From positions 1 through 64,000 of the forward strand of contig CAYSLJ010000009.1 in assembly GCA_964431735.1 (NCBI GenBank): a DNA stretch of 64,000 nucleotides. The letters are read 5' to 3'. This document shows positions 26,674 to 35,269 of the stretch, in pieces; the first letter of the stretch is position 1, and every line of letters begins with the position of its first letter. A program made the position numbers and the translations under genes. The notes under the pieces were generated by a model. It saw only the letters and a list, made by a program, of their open reading frames with translations, did no database searches and was not told the DNA's origin. The stretch is from CALARM01 sp964431735. GTDB taxonomy: Bacteria; Vulcanimicrobiota; SpSt-956; JAKJGF01.

Positions 26674-29600
26674 GCCTCCAGAATATAATTTTGAGGCTTA
26701 CCTTTTAATTCATATTTAAATGAAAGTAATCCTTCCCTGTCTGTCTTTACATCGAAATTAATATCTCCAAGGGTAACATTATAAAGGGTATCTCTTTTTA
26801 AACTGGCAATTTCCATATAACCGGCACCAATACCATCCTGAATTACTGCTTTTATTTTATGTTCATCACAGTCCCAGAGGCCAATATAGTGAGATGCCGA
26901 TTTCAGATAAACTTTACTCTGTATCTTATCTGTAAGATAAATTTTATGTTCCTCTTTCTCATCTAAAAATATGTAAAGAGAATTATTATAATAATTAAAT
27001 CCAAGAATATTTTCTGACCTTTCTAAATCAGGCCTGAGAGAAGTATTATCAAATCTCACAGTTCTTAAATAACCCATATTCCTGATAATAAAACCTCCAT
27101 CGCCTGTTTTTCCCGTCTGAGCATAGTAAAAATCTTTTATAATACGGGAGTACTGGCTTGCAAAGAGAAGGGCCATATGCTTTGAAAGGCAGTATTCATA
27201 AAGCTTCTGAAGAGCTTCAAGACTTTCCCTGTAAATACCACTGTAAAAATGATAATAAATATTTACAGCTCCTATCCTCAGAGGCTTATCTGTATTTTCT
27301 ATATGGTCTATCAATTTTATCATACCATTATAATTTCCTGTCCAGGATTTTGTATATATATAATCATTACTGCCTGATGTATGAACCTGCAGTCCCTTCC
27401 CCTGTTTTATAAGGACAGGACATAAACTGCTGTATGAATCATAATCTTTATCATAAATAGGATCTCCTCCATTTATATTGGCAAGTCCCAGTTTTTCTGT
27501 TTCTAAGAGAAACTCTTCTGTAGGATTACACATGCCGGGCCAGAAGATAATTTTATTCACCTTTCCGGGAGGCACAAGATTCTGATTGATTAAAGCCGTA
27601 GAATATAGTATTTCTGTTTCAGGAGAAGCTTTCTCATAGCTTATTTTATAATTGCCTGTATCTCCTGACATATCTATCTTTACATCTCCACTGACTAAAT
27701 TAAATGGATGGCTATGGCTATGACTGGCAACTTCAATATTATCCAGGGCAAAGATGTGACGGGCCATATCCATAGCAGGATTATAATATTTTACACCATA
27801 TCTTATGATTTCATCTGTTATTACAGAAGAACTTACAGGGAGATTATATTTTTTGAAAATCTCTTCTGTAACTATTTCACCTGCATATCTTCCCGGTTCA
27901 TCAGAAGATACATTCATAAGGCCGTCAGCATCTACATGACTGTAAAAAATCCTCTGACCGTTCAGAGTCGTATAATCTAATCTGGGCATTTCTTCCAGAG
28001 CAAGAGCATCCTGAAAAAAATCAAAAGGATTTACAACCCATCTACCGCTTTCCTGATCCAGAATAGCCTGTGCATCATATTGAAGATTTAGTAATTCTCC
28101 ATAATTTTCAGGAGAAGCCTGAGTGTTTTGACTGTAGAAGAAATCACCGGAGATTATTCCTCCCCACGGGCCTGTAACTACAGGAGAAATATTTCCATTT
28201 TCAGAATTGTATATATTAAGAAGAATTTTATTCCCTTCTCTGATAGATCTCAGAGGATTCACACCGGCATTATCATCTATATTTAAAGGACTTTCAAAAC
28301 CAAAAAGACCATCTTTTATATAAACTATTTTTCCAGGATGATAAAAGGATTTATATACATCAGGACGGCCCCTGTTAAATATATTTCCACTGTATCCATA
28401 GGCACTTACATTCATTTCATTGATTCTGTGAGTTACAAGACTGTTTTTCAGAGCCTTTAAATTTTCTAATATATAAAAATAATTTTCATCACATTCCAGT
28501 CCCAGCATTGAAAAGACATCTTTTACATGGGAAGAAAAGGTGAATTTTTCAGAATCATAAAAAGCACCGTAATTATCCAGAATAATTACTTTTTTACCAT
28601 TATTTATCTGTTTTAAAAGCCACAGATTATAATTATCTGCACCTTTCATATCAGTGTCTGTAAACCAGGTCATAACTGCCATATAATCCTTCATTGTTTC
28701 ATCATCAGGTCTATCTGTTTCAATATCCACATAATCACAGACAAGGCCGAGATGATTTAAAATAATATCACAGCAGTCACAGGCAGAAGATGTTTCAAAA
28801 TCTATAACTTCACTGCTTTTATAAAGGACAAGCACTTTTCTCGGAAGAGGTAAAGAACATGGCAGACGTTCTTTTTCTATCTTTTTATTCATAAGAGCTC
28901 TCTCTAACTCTTTTTCTTTATCTACAGTAATATTATAAACTTCTGGAGGAATAAATTCATATTCTCTGAGTGCTTCTTCCAGGAATTTATCCAGTTTAAG
29001 TATAAAACTGATTTCCCAGTTATCCTGTCTCTGTCTGTAAATATATCCCTGAAGTGCCATGCCTCCATAAGGTGTTACTACAACTACATCACTGTTGCTT
29101 CCTTTTCTGTCTTTTCTGCTCAGAGTGAGAAAACTTTTATTTTCAGGCAGACGGGATTTAAAGAGAAAATAATTTTTAAAATCTTCCTTTTTAGAAAGCA
29201 TTTCTTTATTAATACATTCTTCTGATATATAATCACAGTTTATTATATCAGATCTGTCTGTCCACTGCTGTTTCATTACAAGGCCGAAAGGATAGAAAAA
29301 ATTATTGATTTCTATTTCACTTAAATATCTTACAATATAATGTGAGTCCTTTTTTATTTTCTCCGTATAGGCACCGAAATCTCCGAGAATTATAACCTTC
29401 TTCCCGGCAGAAACCTGATCTCCAAGCCACTCACAGTATTTTGCTGCATTATACATTTCTGAAGTGCCATACCAGGAAATTATGCATCCATATTCTTTCA
29501 TAACAGAACTGTCAGGTATACCTTTATCTATATCATAATAATCCAGTTCATAACCAAGTTTAAAGAGTTTAACAGAAGCCAGTTTTTTTATAAAATTTTC

Positions 29601-30407
29601 CCTGTCAGACTGTTTTTCAGAACTTTTATAAAGAGCCAGCAATTTTTTAGAAGTAAATTTCTCAGGGTTTTTATATGTGAGAACATCGTAGAGAAAATCC
29701 TTCCTTTTTAAATGCCATATTATATTTCCTGACGACTCATCTATAGAATAAATATATCCTATCTGAGCCATTCCCCCGTAAGGAGTTCTTACAACAGCAC
29801 AATTTTCCCTCCCAGGCTGACTTTTAAGACCTGTGGTAAGATAGCTTTTATTATTTTTATTTATGGATTCAAATAATGCAAAATATTCAGGAAAAGGTGA
29901 AGGTATAGAATTTACTACAGAGGGATCTCTGTAAAGAACTTCTACATCATCTTTATTGATTTTATCACTGCCTTTAAATTCAAGTCCCAGTAAAAAAAAG
30001 AAATCATTCAGGTCTTCGTTACTAAGCCAGTTAATACCATCATCGGAATGGGCTCCAAAATTTCCAAAAATTACAATTTTCCTGCCTTCTTTTATCTGTT
30101 TTGAAAGCCAGGTGATATATTCTTTCGAGTGAGGATGTATGGCAGTAAAATAAAAGGTTACAACACCTTCATAGTCTTTCATTTCATCAGATGACGGCAG
30201 AACAGAAAGAGCATCTTTATAGTCTACTTCATAGCCCAGGGCTTTTAATTCTCCTTCAAGATGATATAAAACAGGATTATCTGAAGCTGTGGCATTTTCA
30301 TTTGATTTATAAAGGGCAAGTATTTTTTTATTAGCTGCTATGGTGAAGGTGTGGAAAATAAGAAGAAAAAAAATCGTAAATATAAAAATTTTATATATCA
30401 AAGGCAT
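26658..30407 (-). CDS. large secreted DUF2194/polysaccharide-deacetylase-like protein
   Basis: 1249 residues with a signal peptide (about 1-24). Three tandem flavodoxin-like modules start with related strands: KILALYKSNE near 27, KLLALYKSSE near 249 and KVLVLYKSSE near 520. A NodB-like deacetylase region follows with HVDADG near 821 and HSHSHPF near 893, which could supply the Asp and His ligands of the metal site. A beta-rich tail ends the protein. DUF2194 proteins are commonly found beside pelF and are thought to fill the PelA deacetylase role. The start overlaps the GH114 stop (TAATG) with GGAG just upstream, so the two are coupled. It should act in the periplasm on the nascent polymer. 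Confidence 0.82.
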   Translation of the reverse strand: MPLIYKIFIFTIFFLLIFHTFTIAANKKILALYKSNENATASDNPVLYHLEGELKALGYEVDYKDALSVLPSSDEMKDYEGVVTFYFTAIHPHSKEYITWLSKQIKEGRKIVIFGNFGAHSDDGINWLSNEDLNDFFFLLGLEFKGSDKINKDDVEVLYRDPSVVNSIPSPFPEYFALFESINKNNKSYLTTGLKSQPGRENCAVVRTPYGGMAQIGYIYSIDESSGNIIWHLKRKDFLYDVLTYKNPEKFTSKKLLALYKSSEKQSDRENFIKKLASVKLFKLGYELDYYDIDKGIPDSSVMKEYGCIISWYGTSEMYNAAKYCEWLGDQVSAGKKVIILGDFGAYTEKIKKDSHYIVRYLSEIEINNFFYPFGLVMKQQWTDRSDIINCDYISEECINKEMLSKKEDFKNYFLFKSRLPENKSFLTLSRKDRKGSNSDVVVVTPYGGMALQGYIYRQRQDNWEISFILKLDKFLEEALREYEFIPPEVYNITVDKEKELERALMNKKIEKERLPCSLPLPRKVLVLYKSSEVIDFETSSACDCCDIILNHLGLVCDYVDIETDRPDDETMKDYMAVMTWFTDTDMKGADNYNLWLLKQINNGKKVIILDNYGAFYDSEKFTFSSHVKDVFSMLGLECDENYFYILENLKALKNSLVTHRINEMNVSAYGYSGNIFNRGRPDVYKSFYHPGKIVYIKDGLFGFESPLNIDDNAGVNPLRSIREGNKILLNIYNSENGNISPVVTGPWGGIISGDFFYSQNTQASPENYGELLNLQYDAQAILDQESGRWVVNPFDFFQDALALEEMPRLDYTTLNGQRIFYSHVDADGLMNVSSDEPGRYAGEIVTEEIFKKYNLPVSSSVITDEIIRYGVKYYNPAMDMARHIFALDNIEVASHSHSHPFNLVSGDVKIDMSGDTGNYKISYEKASPETEILYSTALINQNLVPPGKVNKIIFWPGMCNPTEEFLLETEKLGLANINGGDPIYDKDYDSYSSLCPVLIKQGKGLQVHTSGSNDYIYTKSWTGNYNGMIKLIDHIENTDKPLRIGAVNIYYHFYSGIYRESLEALQKLYEYCLSKHMALLFASQYSRIIKDFYYAQTGKTGDGGFIIRNMGYLRTVRFDNTSLRPDLERSENILGFNYYNNSLYIFLDEKEEHKIYLTDKIQSKVYLKSASHYIGLWDCDEHKIKAVIQDGIGAGYMEIASLKRDTLYNVTLGDINFDVKTDREGLLSFKYELKGKPQNYILEACIKK

Positions 30408-32407
30408 TACTCCTTTATAAAAATTTCCTTTATTTCACAGGGATTACTCTGATTGTTATTATAATCAACAGATGTAACAAATATTTTATAACTATGAGAA
30501 ATAGAAAGATTATCAATAAACATTTCACATATATGAGAAGGAATTATAAAAGGGAGTCTTATTTTCTGTTCTGAAGGGAAACAGTATAACCTGTAACAGG
30601 AAAGATCGTCACAGATGACAGGGTTCCAGATAACCTGAAGTTTTTTGTTTTCTTTTTTATATTCTACATAGAGACCTTCAGGAGAAGGAGGAGGTGTACA
30701 GTCTTTCGGACATAGTGCAACCGGATAGGCTACAGGTCCCTCTTGATCTGTTTCCGATAAAGGAGAAACAGAAAAATAATAAATCTTTCCATTTACAAGA
30801 TTATCTATCACAGCTGAATTACCTGTTACAGTCTTTAAAAAATTCAGATTACCGGGACTGTCACCTGAATAAATATTAGATCTGTTACAGTTATTCTCCC
30901 ATGTAAGATAAACAGAACTTTCTCTTCCCTCTCCCTCTAAAGAATAAATAATTCCCGGATAAATTCCATCAATTGTATGCAAAACTGTTTTACTGTAAGG
31001 AGTCTGAAGGGAAAAATTTTTCCCGATAAGTTTTACATAAATATAATAATCTGTATCTTTATCAAGACCGAAAGAAGAACAGATAATTTCACTGCCATTT
31101 AAAATAACATTTTCTTCATAATCAATTTCAATTTTTTGAAGAAGAGATATTTCACTGGAAATACTATCTTTTTCTCCATATCTTAAATCTATAAAGTAAT
31201 CTCTTCCCGGAAGCAGATTGTTTTGCCCGTCTATACCGATATAAACAAGAAACCTCCCTTTTTCACTTTCTTCTGCTCTTACTTTTTTGATTGAAGGTAT
31301 TTTATCATCTTCTGTAAAATATTTCTCTACAGGAGGGAAAATCTTCTGTAAATCAGGAGTAGAAATATAATATGAATAATTCTCATCTCCCAGGAGATTT
31401 ATACCATTATAAAATATATTATAAAAATCTTTTTGATCCGGATTGAGATAGTCGAGAACAAATAGATGAAAACCGTCTTTTTTCTTCATATTCGGAATAA
31501 TATAATTCTTTAATACATTGAAATTTTCCGCTCCATAAGGGCTTTCAAGACCTTTATTTCTGTACCAGTCCCATTCCGAGGCAAAACTCTCAAACATAAT
31601 ACCATCGATAGAAGGTCTGAATATATGGGCATATTTTTCTAAAAGAAAAAAGCCTCTGTTTCCTATAAGATATTTATCAGGAAAATCTTCTCTGATTTTT
31701 TTCACAAGAAAGGCCATATTCTCCTGAGTCCATCCGTAATTTCCCCAGGGTGAAGCAGTATCAAGAGTATCAAGGAAAAAACCGTCTACTCCGAAATCAT
31801 CTGAAAGTTTTTTCATCTTTTTCTCTATCATATCCTGCCAGAGAGAGTCGCCTGGGTTAACAAAATAACTTCCCCACTTGCCATTTTCATCCGGGAGACA
31901 GTCATGACCCGGAAAAAATTCAGGCATTCCACCGGGCAGATAGTTAAAAAAACCTTTTTCATTGAAAACATAACTTACATGATCGACATATCTGGAAGGA
32001 TAATCATTTTTAAGATAATGCAATTCTTTATCATAAAATACAGGGCCTTCTTTCTTATTTTCAATATTACCTGCCCCCTGTGGCACCATCTCATCTTCAC
32101 CTATTGATACATAGGCTATTACCATTATGTCATCATCTGTTCCTTCAATTCCATCACGGCCATTCTTAATTTTTTTAATCATTTCAGGAGTAATATTATC
32201 CAGGTCATTTCCTGGATGAAGAATTACAAGATCGAAATCAAAAACTCTGGAAATTGTTTCACAATCCCATTGTCCGTAATATACAAGATATTTTAGAGGA
32301 TATTTTTTATTATATTTCAAAGAAGTAGCCCCTGCTTTTTCAATGGAGGATATACTAAGAAAAAAGGTAAAAAAAAATAAAATCAGAAAAATTTTGCCTG
32401 TTATCAT
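30407..32407 (-). CDS. secreted GH114 (endo-alpha-1,4-polygalactosaminidase-type) hydrolase with Fn3-like tail
   Basis: 666 residues, signal peptide about 1-27. A TIM-barrel of the GH114 family occupies about residues 33-330, with YVSIGE near 97 and DGFFLDTLD near 206 providing candidate catalytic acids. The hydrolase domain of PelA belongs to this family. The remaining 330 residues form about three fibronectin-III-like modules (for example YFSVSPLSETDQEGP and YKIFVTSVDYNNNQS). The hydrolase and deacetylase that form one PelA in Pseudomonas are thus two adjacent, overlapping genes here. It starts 9 bp after the kinase stop. Confidence 0.87.
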   Translation of the reverse strand: MITGKIFLILFFFTFFLSISSIEKAGATSLKYNKKYPLKYLVYYGQWDCETISRVFDFDLVILHPGNDLDNITPEMIKKIKNGRDGIEGTDDDIMVIAYVSIGEDEMVPQGAGNIENKKEGPVFYDKELHYLKNDYPSRYVDHVSYVFNEKGFFNYLPGGMPEFFPGHDCLPDENGKWGSYFVNPGDSLWQDMIEKKMKKLSDDFGVDGFFLDTLDTASPWGNYGWTQENMAFLVKKIREDFPDKYLIGNRGFFLLEKYAHIFRPSIDGIMFESFASEWDWYRNKGLESPYGAENFNVLKNYIIPNMKKKDGFHLFVLDYLNPDQKDFYNIFYNGINLLGDENYSYYISTPDLQKIFPPVEKYFTEDDKIPSIKKVRAEESEKGRFLVYIGIDGQNNLLPGRDYFIDLRYGEKDSISSEISLLQKIEIDYEENVILNGSEIICSSFGLDKDTDYYIYVKLIGKNFSLQTPYSKTVLHTIDGIYPGIIYSLEGEGRESSVYLTWENNCNRSNIYSGDSPGNLNFLKTVTGNSAVIDNLVNGKIYYFSVSPLSETDQEGPVAYPVALCPKDCTPPPSPEGLYVEYKKENKKLQVIWNPVICDDLSCYRLYCFPSEQKIRLPFIIPSHICEMFIDNLSISHSYKIFVTSVDYNNNQSNPCEIKEIFIKE

Positions 32408-32416
32408 GCTGTATTA

Positions 32417-34462
32417 TTATCCTCCCTTTTTGGCAAGCCTTATAAGCTTTGTGCCTTTCACGGGGCCTTTTGAACCATCTTTATCATCATCGGAAATACC
32501 GGGAGGCAGCGTCATTTCTGTATATGTGTGTTTAACGGGAATGGTAAAAGTGAAAGTACTTCCCTTTCCGAATTCACTTTCAACCCATATTTTGCCTCTG
32601 TGATATTTAATAATCTCTTTACATATAGGAAGCCCGAGACCTGTACCGTCAGGTTTGCCTGTGGCAGTATCTTCTATCTGGCAGAATTTCAGGAATATTT
32701 TTTCATGATTTTCCGGCGCAATTCCTCTTCCGGAATCCTTAACAGATACATATAGACTGCCATCTTTATAATAAGCATTAAGATTGATTGACTGATTCTC
32801 GTGACAGAATTTTATAGCATTTGACAGTAAATTTGTTATGACCTGAATAATCTTATCTCTGTCTACCATAATCCTGGGGAGACCATTTTCTATCTGCAGT
32901 TCAACCTGAAGATTTTTCTTACTTATAAGAGAACTGGTAGAATTTACGGCACTCACTATTAATTCTTCTATATCTGCTTCTTCAGATTTCCATTCCGTTC
33001 TGCCTGATTCTATTTTTGAAATATCCAGCACATCATTTATAAGTCTTGTAAGTCTTTCACTTTCATCATTTATTATTGTAAGAAATTCCTTTTGAGTTTC
33101 TTTATCTTCATCATAGGTAAGTAAAATTTCTGCAAAGGATTTTATCGAAGTAAGAGGAGTTCTCAATTCATGTGATACAGTACTTATAAATTCGGATTTC
33201 ATCCTGTCAATTTCTTTTTCATAGGTTATATCCCTCAGGAGAGTCACCTTCCCGAGTTCTTCTTTTTTCTCATTCATCACCCTTGAAACACTTGCTTTTA
33301 ATGTTCTGGGTGCTCTCTCAAGTAAAGATGAAAGTTCTATCTCTTCCGAAATTGATTCTTCATCAAGAGGGAGTTTTTTATTAAAAAGCTCAACGAGATT
33401 TTCATTATCTATAACATCTTCCAGTAGCCTGTCCTTCAATTCCTCTGCAGAAACTCTGAAGATTCGCTCAAAGGCAGGATTGATGAGTATAACTGTTCCG
33501 GAAGAATCTGTAACTACTATGCCGTCTATAATACTGTTTATAATGGCTTCTATCTGATTTTTCGCCTGTATAATAGCCTCTGTAGATCTTGCAGTTTCTA
33601 TGGCAGCAGCAGCCTGTCCTGCCAGAATGGAAAGTAATTCAGAATCTTTTTCTTCAAGTGGCTCATCATAATAATCATCTTTACCTGCTATTAATGAACC
33701 GATAACCTCTCCTTTTACTTTAAGAGGCATTTCTATGAAATTTTTAACATCAAGTGCTTTTATATAAGGATGAAATTCAGGAGGAACTGAAGCAAGATTA
33801 TTTACAAGAAGGGGTTCTCCTTTTACTACAGAATAAAGAGTTACACCACTTTCAATCTGCTGTTCGAATTTATTCAGATTTTTCAAACTGAAGCCGACAC
33901 CGCGATGAATAAAAAAATCTTTTTCACCGCTTTTAATCAAAATAACAAGACTGCGATTATATCCGAGTTTACTTACAATAGCTTCACTTATAGTTTTCAA
34001 AATACCCTGTAATGTCTGAGCAGAACTTATCCAGGTACCTATCTCATGAAGTGTAAAAAGACCTTTAACTTTTTCATCTAAAAGCCTGTTAACTTTTGTA
34101 AGTTCAAAATCAGTTTTAATAAGAACCTTGGAATTATCTTCCATTTCTTTATAGGTAGCTTCCATTTTTTCCTTTTCCCTTGCCAGTTTCTCCATATTTT
34201 CTTCAAGCTCTTTCTGGACTTTATGCAGTTTTATCTCATAAGTTTCCTTTGTTTTTTGACTGATAAATTTCCCGGCATTACTGCATAAATAAGTGAAAAG
34301 AATAAAAAATATAACAAGAAAAAATGGAATAACATAGGTAAAAGGATAAATAAAATTACCATAAAGGAAATATAACACTCCTACCAGAATTACAAAAATA
34401 AAAAAGACTATCCAGAGGCCTAATACTGGTTGAAATACTGTCAATTTTTCTGTTTTATTCAT
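32417..34462 (-). CDS. membrane sensor histidine kinase with GAF and PAS domains
   Basis: About 681 residues. Two membrane helices (about 10-65) are followed by a coiled coil (about 65-135), a GAF domain (about 145-295), a PAS domain (about 305-415), HisKA with phospho-acceptor His in FISTVSHELRTPL near 429, and HATPase with DSGRGIAP and GTGLGLPICK boxes. It has no receiver. The next gene upstream encodes a receiver, and the pel genes follow 9 bp downstream, so it probably senses a signal for polymer production. The start is ATG at 34462 with AGGGTG upstream; the frame extends 14 codons further without support. Confidence 0.92.
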   Translation of the reverse strand: MNKTEKLTVFQPVLGLWIVFFIFVILVGVLYFLYGNFIYPFTYVIPFFLVIFFILFTYLCSNAGKFISQKTKETYEIKLHKVQKELEENMEKLAREKEKMEATYKEMEDNSKVLIKTDFELTKVNRLLDEKVKGLFTLHEIGTWISSAQTLQGILKTISEAIVSKLGYNRSLVILIKSGEKDFFIHRGVGFSLKNLNKFEQQIESGVTLYSVVKGEPLLVNNLASVPPEFHPYIKALDVKNFIEMPLKVKGEVIGSLIAGKDDYYDEPLEEKDSELLSILAGQAAAAIETARSTEAIIQAKNQIEAIINSIIDGIVVTDSSGTVILINPAFERIFRVSAEELKDRLLEDVIDNENLVELFNKKLPLDEESISEEIELSSLLERAPRTLKASVSRVMNEKKEELGKVTLLRDITYEKEIDRMKSEFISTVSHELRTPLTSIKSFAEILLTYDEDKETQKEFLTIINDESERLTRLINDVLDISKIESGRTEWKSEEADIEELIVSAVNSTSSLISKKNLQVELQIENGLPRIMVDRDKIIQVITNLLSNAIKFCHENQSINLNAYYKDGSLYVSVKDSGRGIAPENHEKIFLKFCQIEDTATGKPDGTGLGLPICKEIIKYHRGKIWVESEFGKGSTFTFTIPVKHTYTEMTLPPGISDDDKDGSKGPVKGTKLIRLAKKGG

Positions 34463-34524
34463 AAAAGCACCCTGTAATATAATAATGCATGATATGTAAT
34501 ACAAATAAAATGTAATATATCATG

Positions 34525-34902
34525 CTACTTTTTACCGCTGAAGATTTCTTCCAACCTCTGAAGCATTTTAACAGGACTGAAAGGTTTTGTCAGATATTCA
34601 TTGGCTCCTGCCTGCAGGCCTTTTTCTTTATCCACATCCTGACTTTTAGCTGTAAGCATAATAATATAAAGATCTTTAAATTCCTGATACTTGCGTATTT
34701 CCAGGCACACATCATAACCATTTTTTTTAGGCATCATTACATCAAGAAGAACCAGATCAGGCCTGTAAGACTTTATCTTATCCAGAGCATCGTCACCGTT
34801 ATTTGCACAGAGAACATTATACCCTTTCTTCTCCAGTACGAAACTGAGAGATTTTATAATATAGGGTTCATCATCTACTAAAAGAATTTTCTTGGTAAGC
34901 AT
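34525..34902 (-). CDS. stand-alone response regulator
   Basis: 125 residues, one receiver domain: LLVDDEP near 10, phospho-acceptor Asp in LVLLDVMMPKKNG near 55, MLTA and YLTKPFSP. No output domain. It lies about 60 bp upstream of the sensor kinase gene and is its likely partner. No strong Shine-Dalgarno is seen before the ATG. Confidence 0.9.
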   Translation of the reverse strand: MLTKKILLVDDEPYIIKSLSFVLEKKGYNVLCANNGDDALDKIKSYRPDLVLLDVMMPKKNGYDVCLEIRKYQEFKDLYIIMLTAKSQDVDKEKGLQAGANEYLTKPFSPVKMLQRLEEIFSGKK

Positions 34903-35269
34903 ATTTCTGATTTACCATATATATATTAGCTATCAGCTATCAGGTTATAGTGAGTCGTGAGTAGTGAGTACCCGGCTCTGTCACATATCACAATTCGTAA
35001 CGCGTGACGCGTGGAATGTTTTAAAATCTGTTGATGCTGATAGCTGAATGCTTACTGGAAATCTTTATTTCTTATCTATTCTATCAGTTAAAGAAATATC
35101 CTGCTTTTCTTTTATTGTGTGTCTATAAATTTATATGACGATCGTCACGCGTGACGGGTGGGGTCGTGATGCGTGATGCGTATTTAATCTTCAGGGCGTT
35201 TAATAAAACGCCCCTACGACTCACCCTTCACTTTTCACCCTTCACTTTTCACTTCTCACCACGCACCAC
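34903..35269. repeat. repeat mosaic upstream of the kinase/regulator pair
   Basis: In order: GTGAGTCGTGAGTAGTGAG (about 34950-34968), GTAACGCGTGACGCG (about 34998-35012), CGTCACGCGTGACGGGTGGGGTCGTGATGCGTGATGCG (about 35143-35188), the hairpin AGGGCGTTTAATAAAACGCCC (35193-35213), and TTCACTT heptamers up to the stop at 35270. The module order matches 18950-19128. A promoter for the regulator gene probably lies at the left end. Confidence 0.75.
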
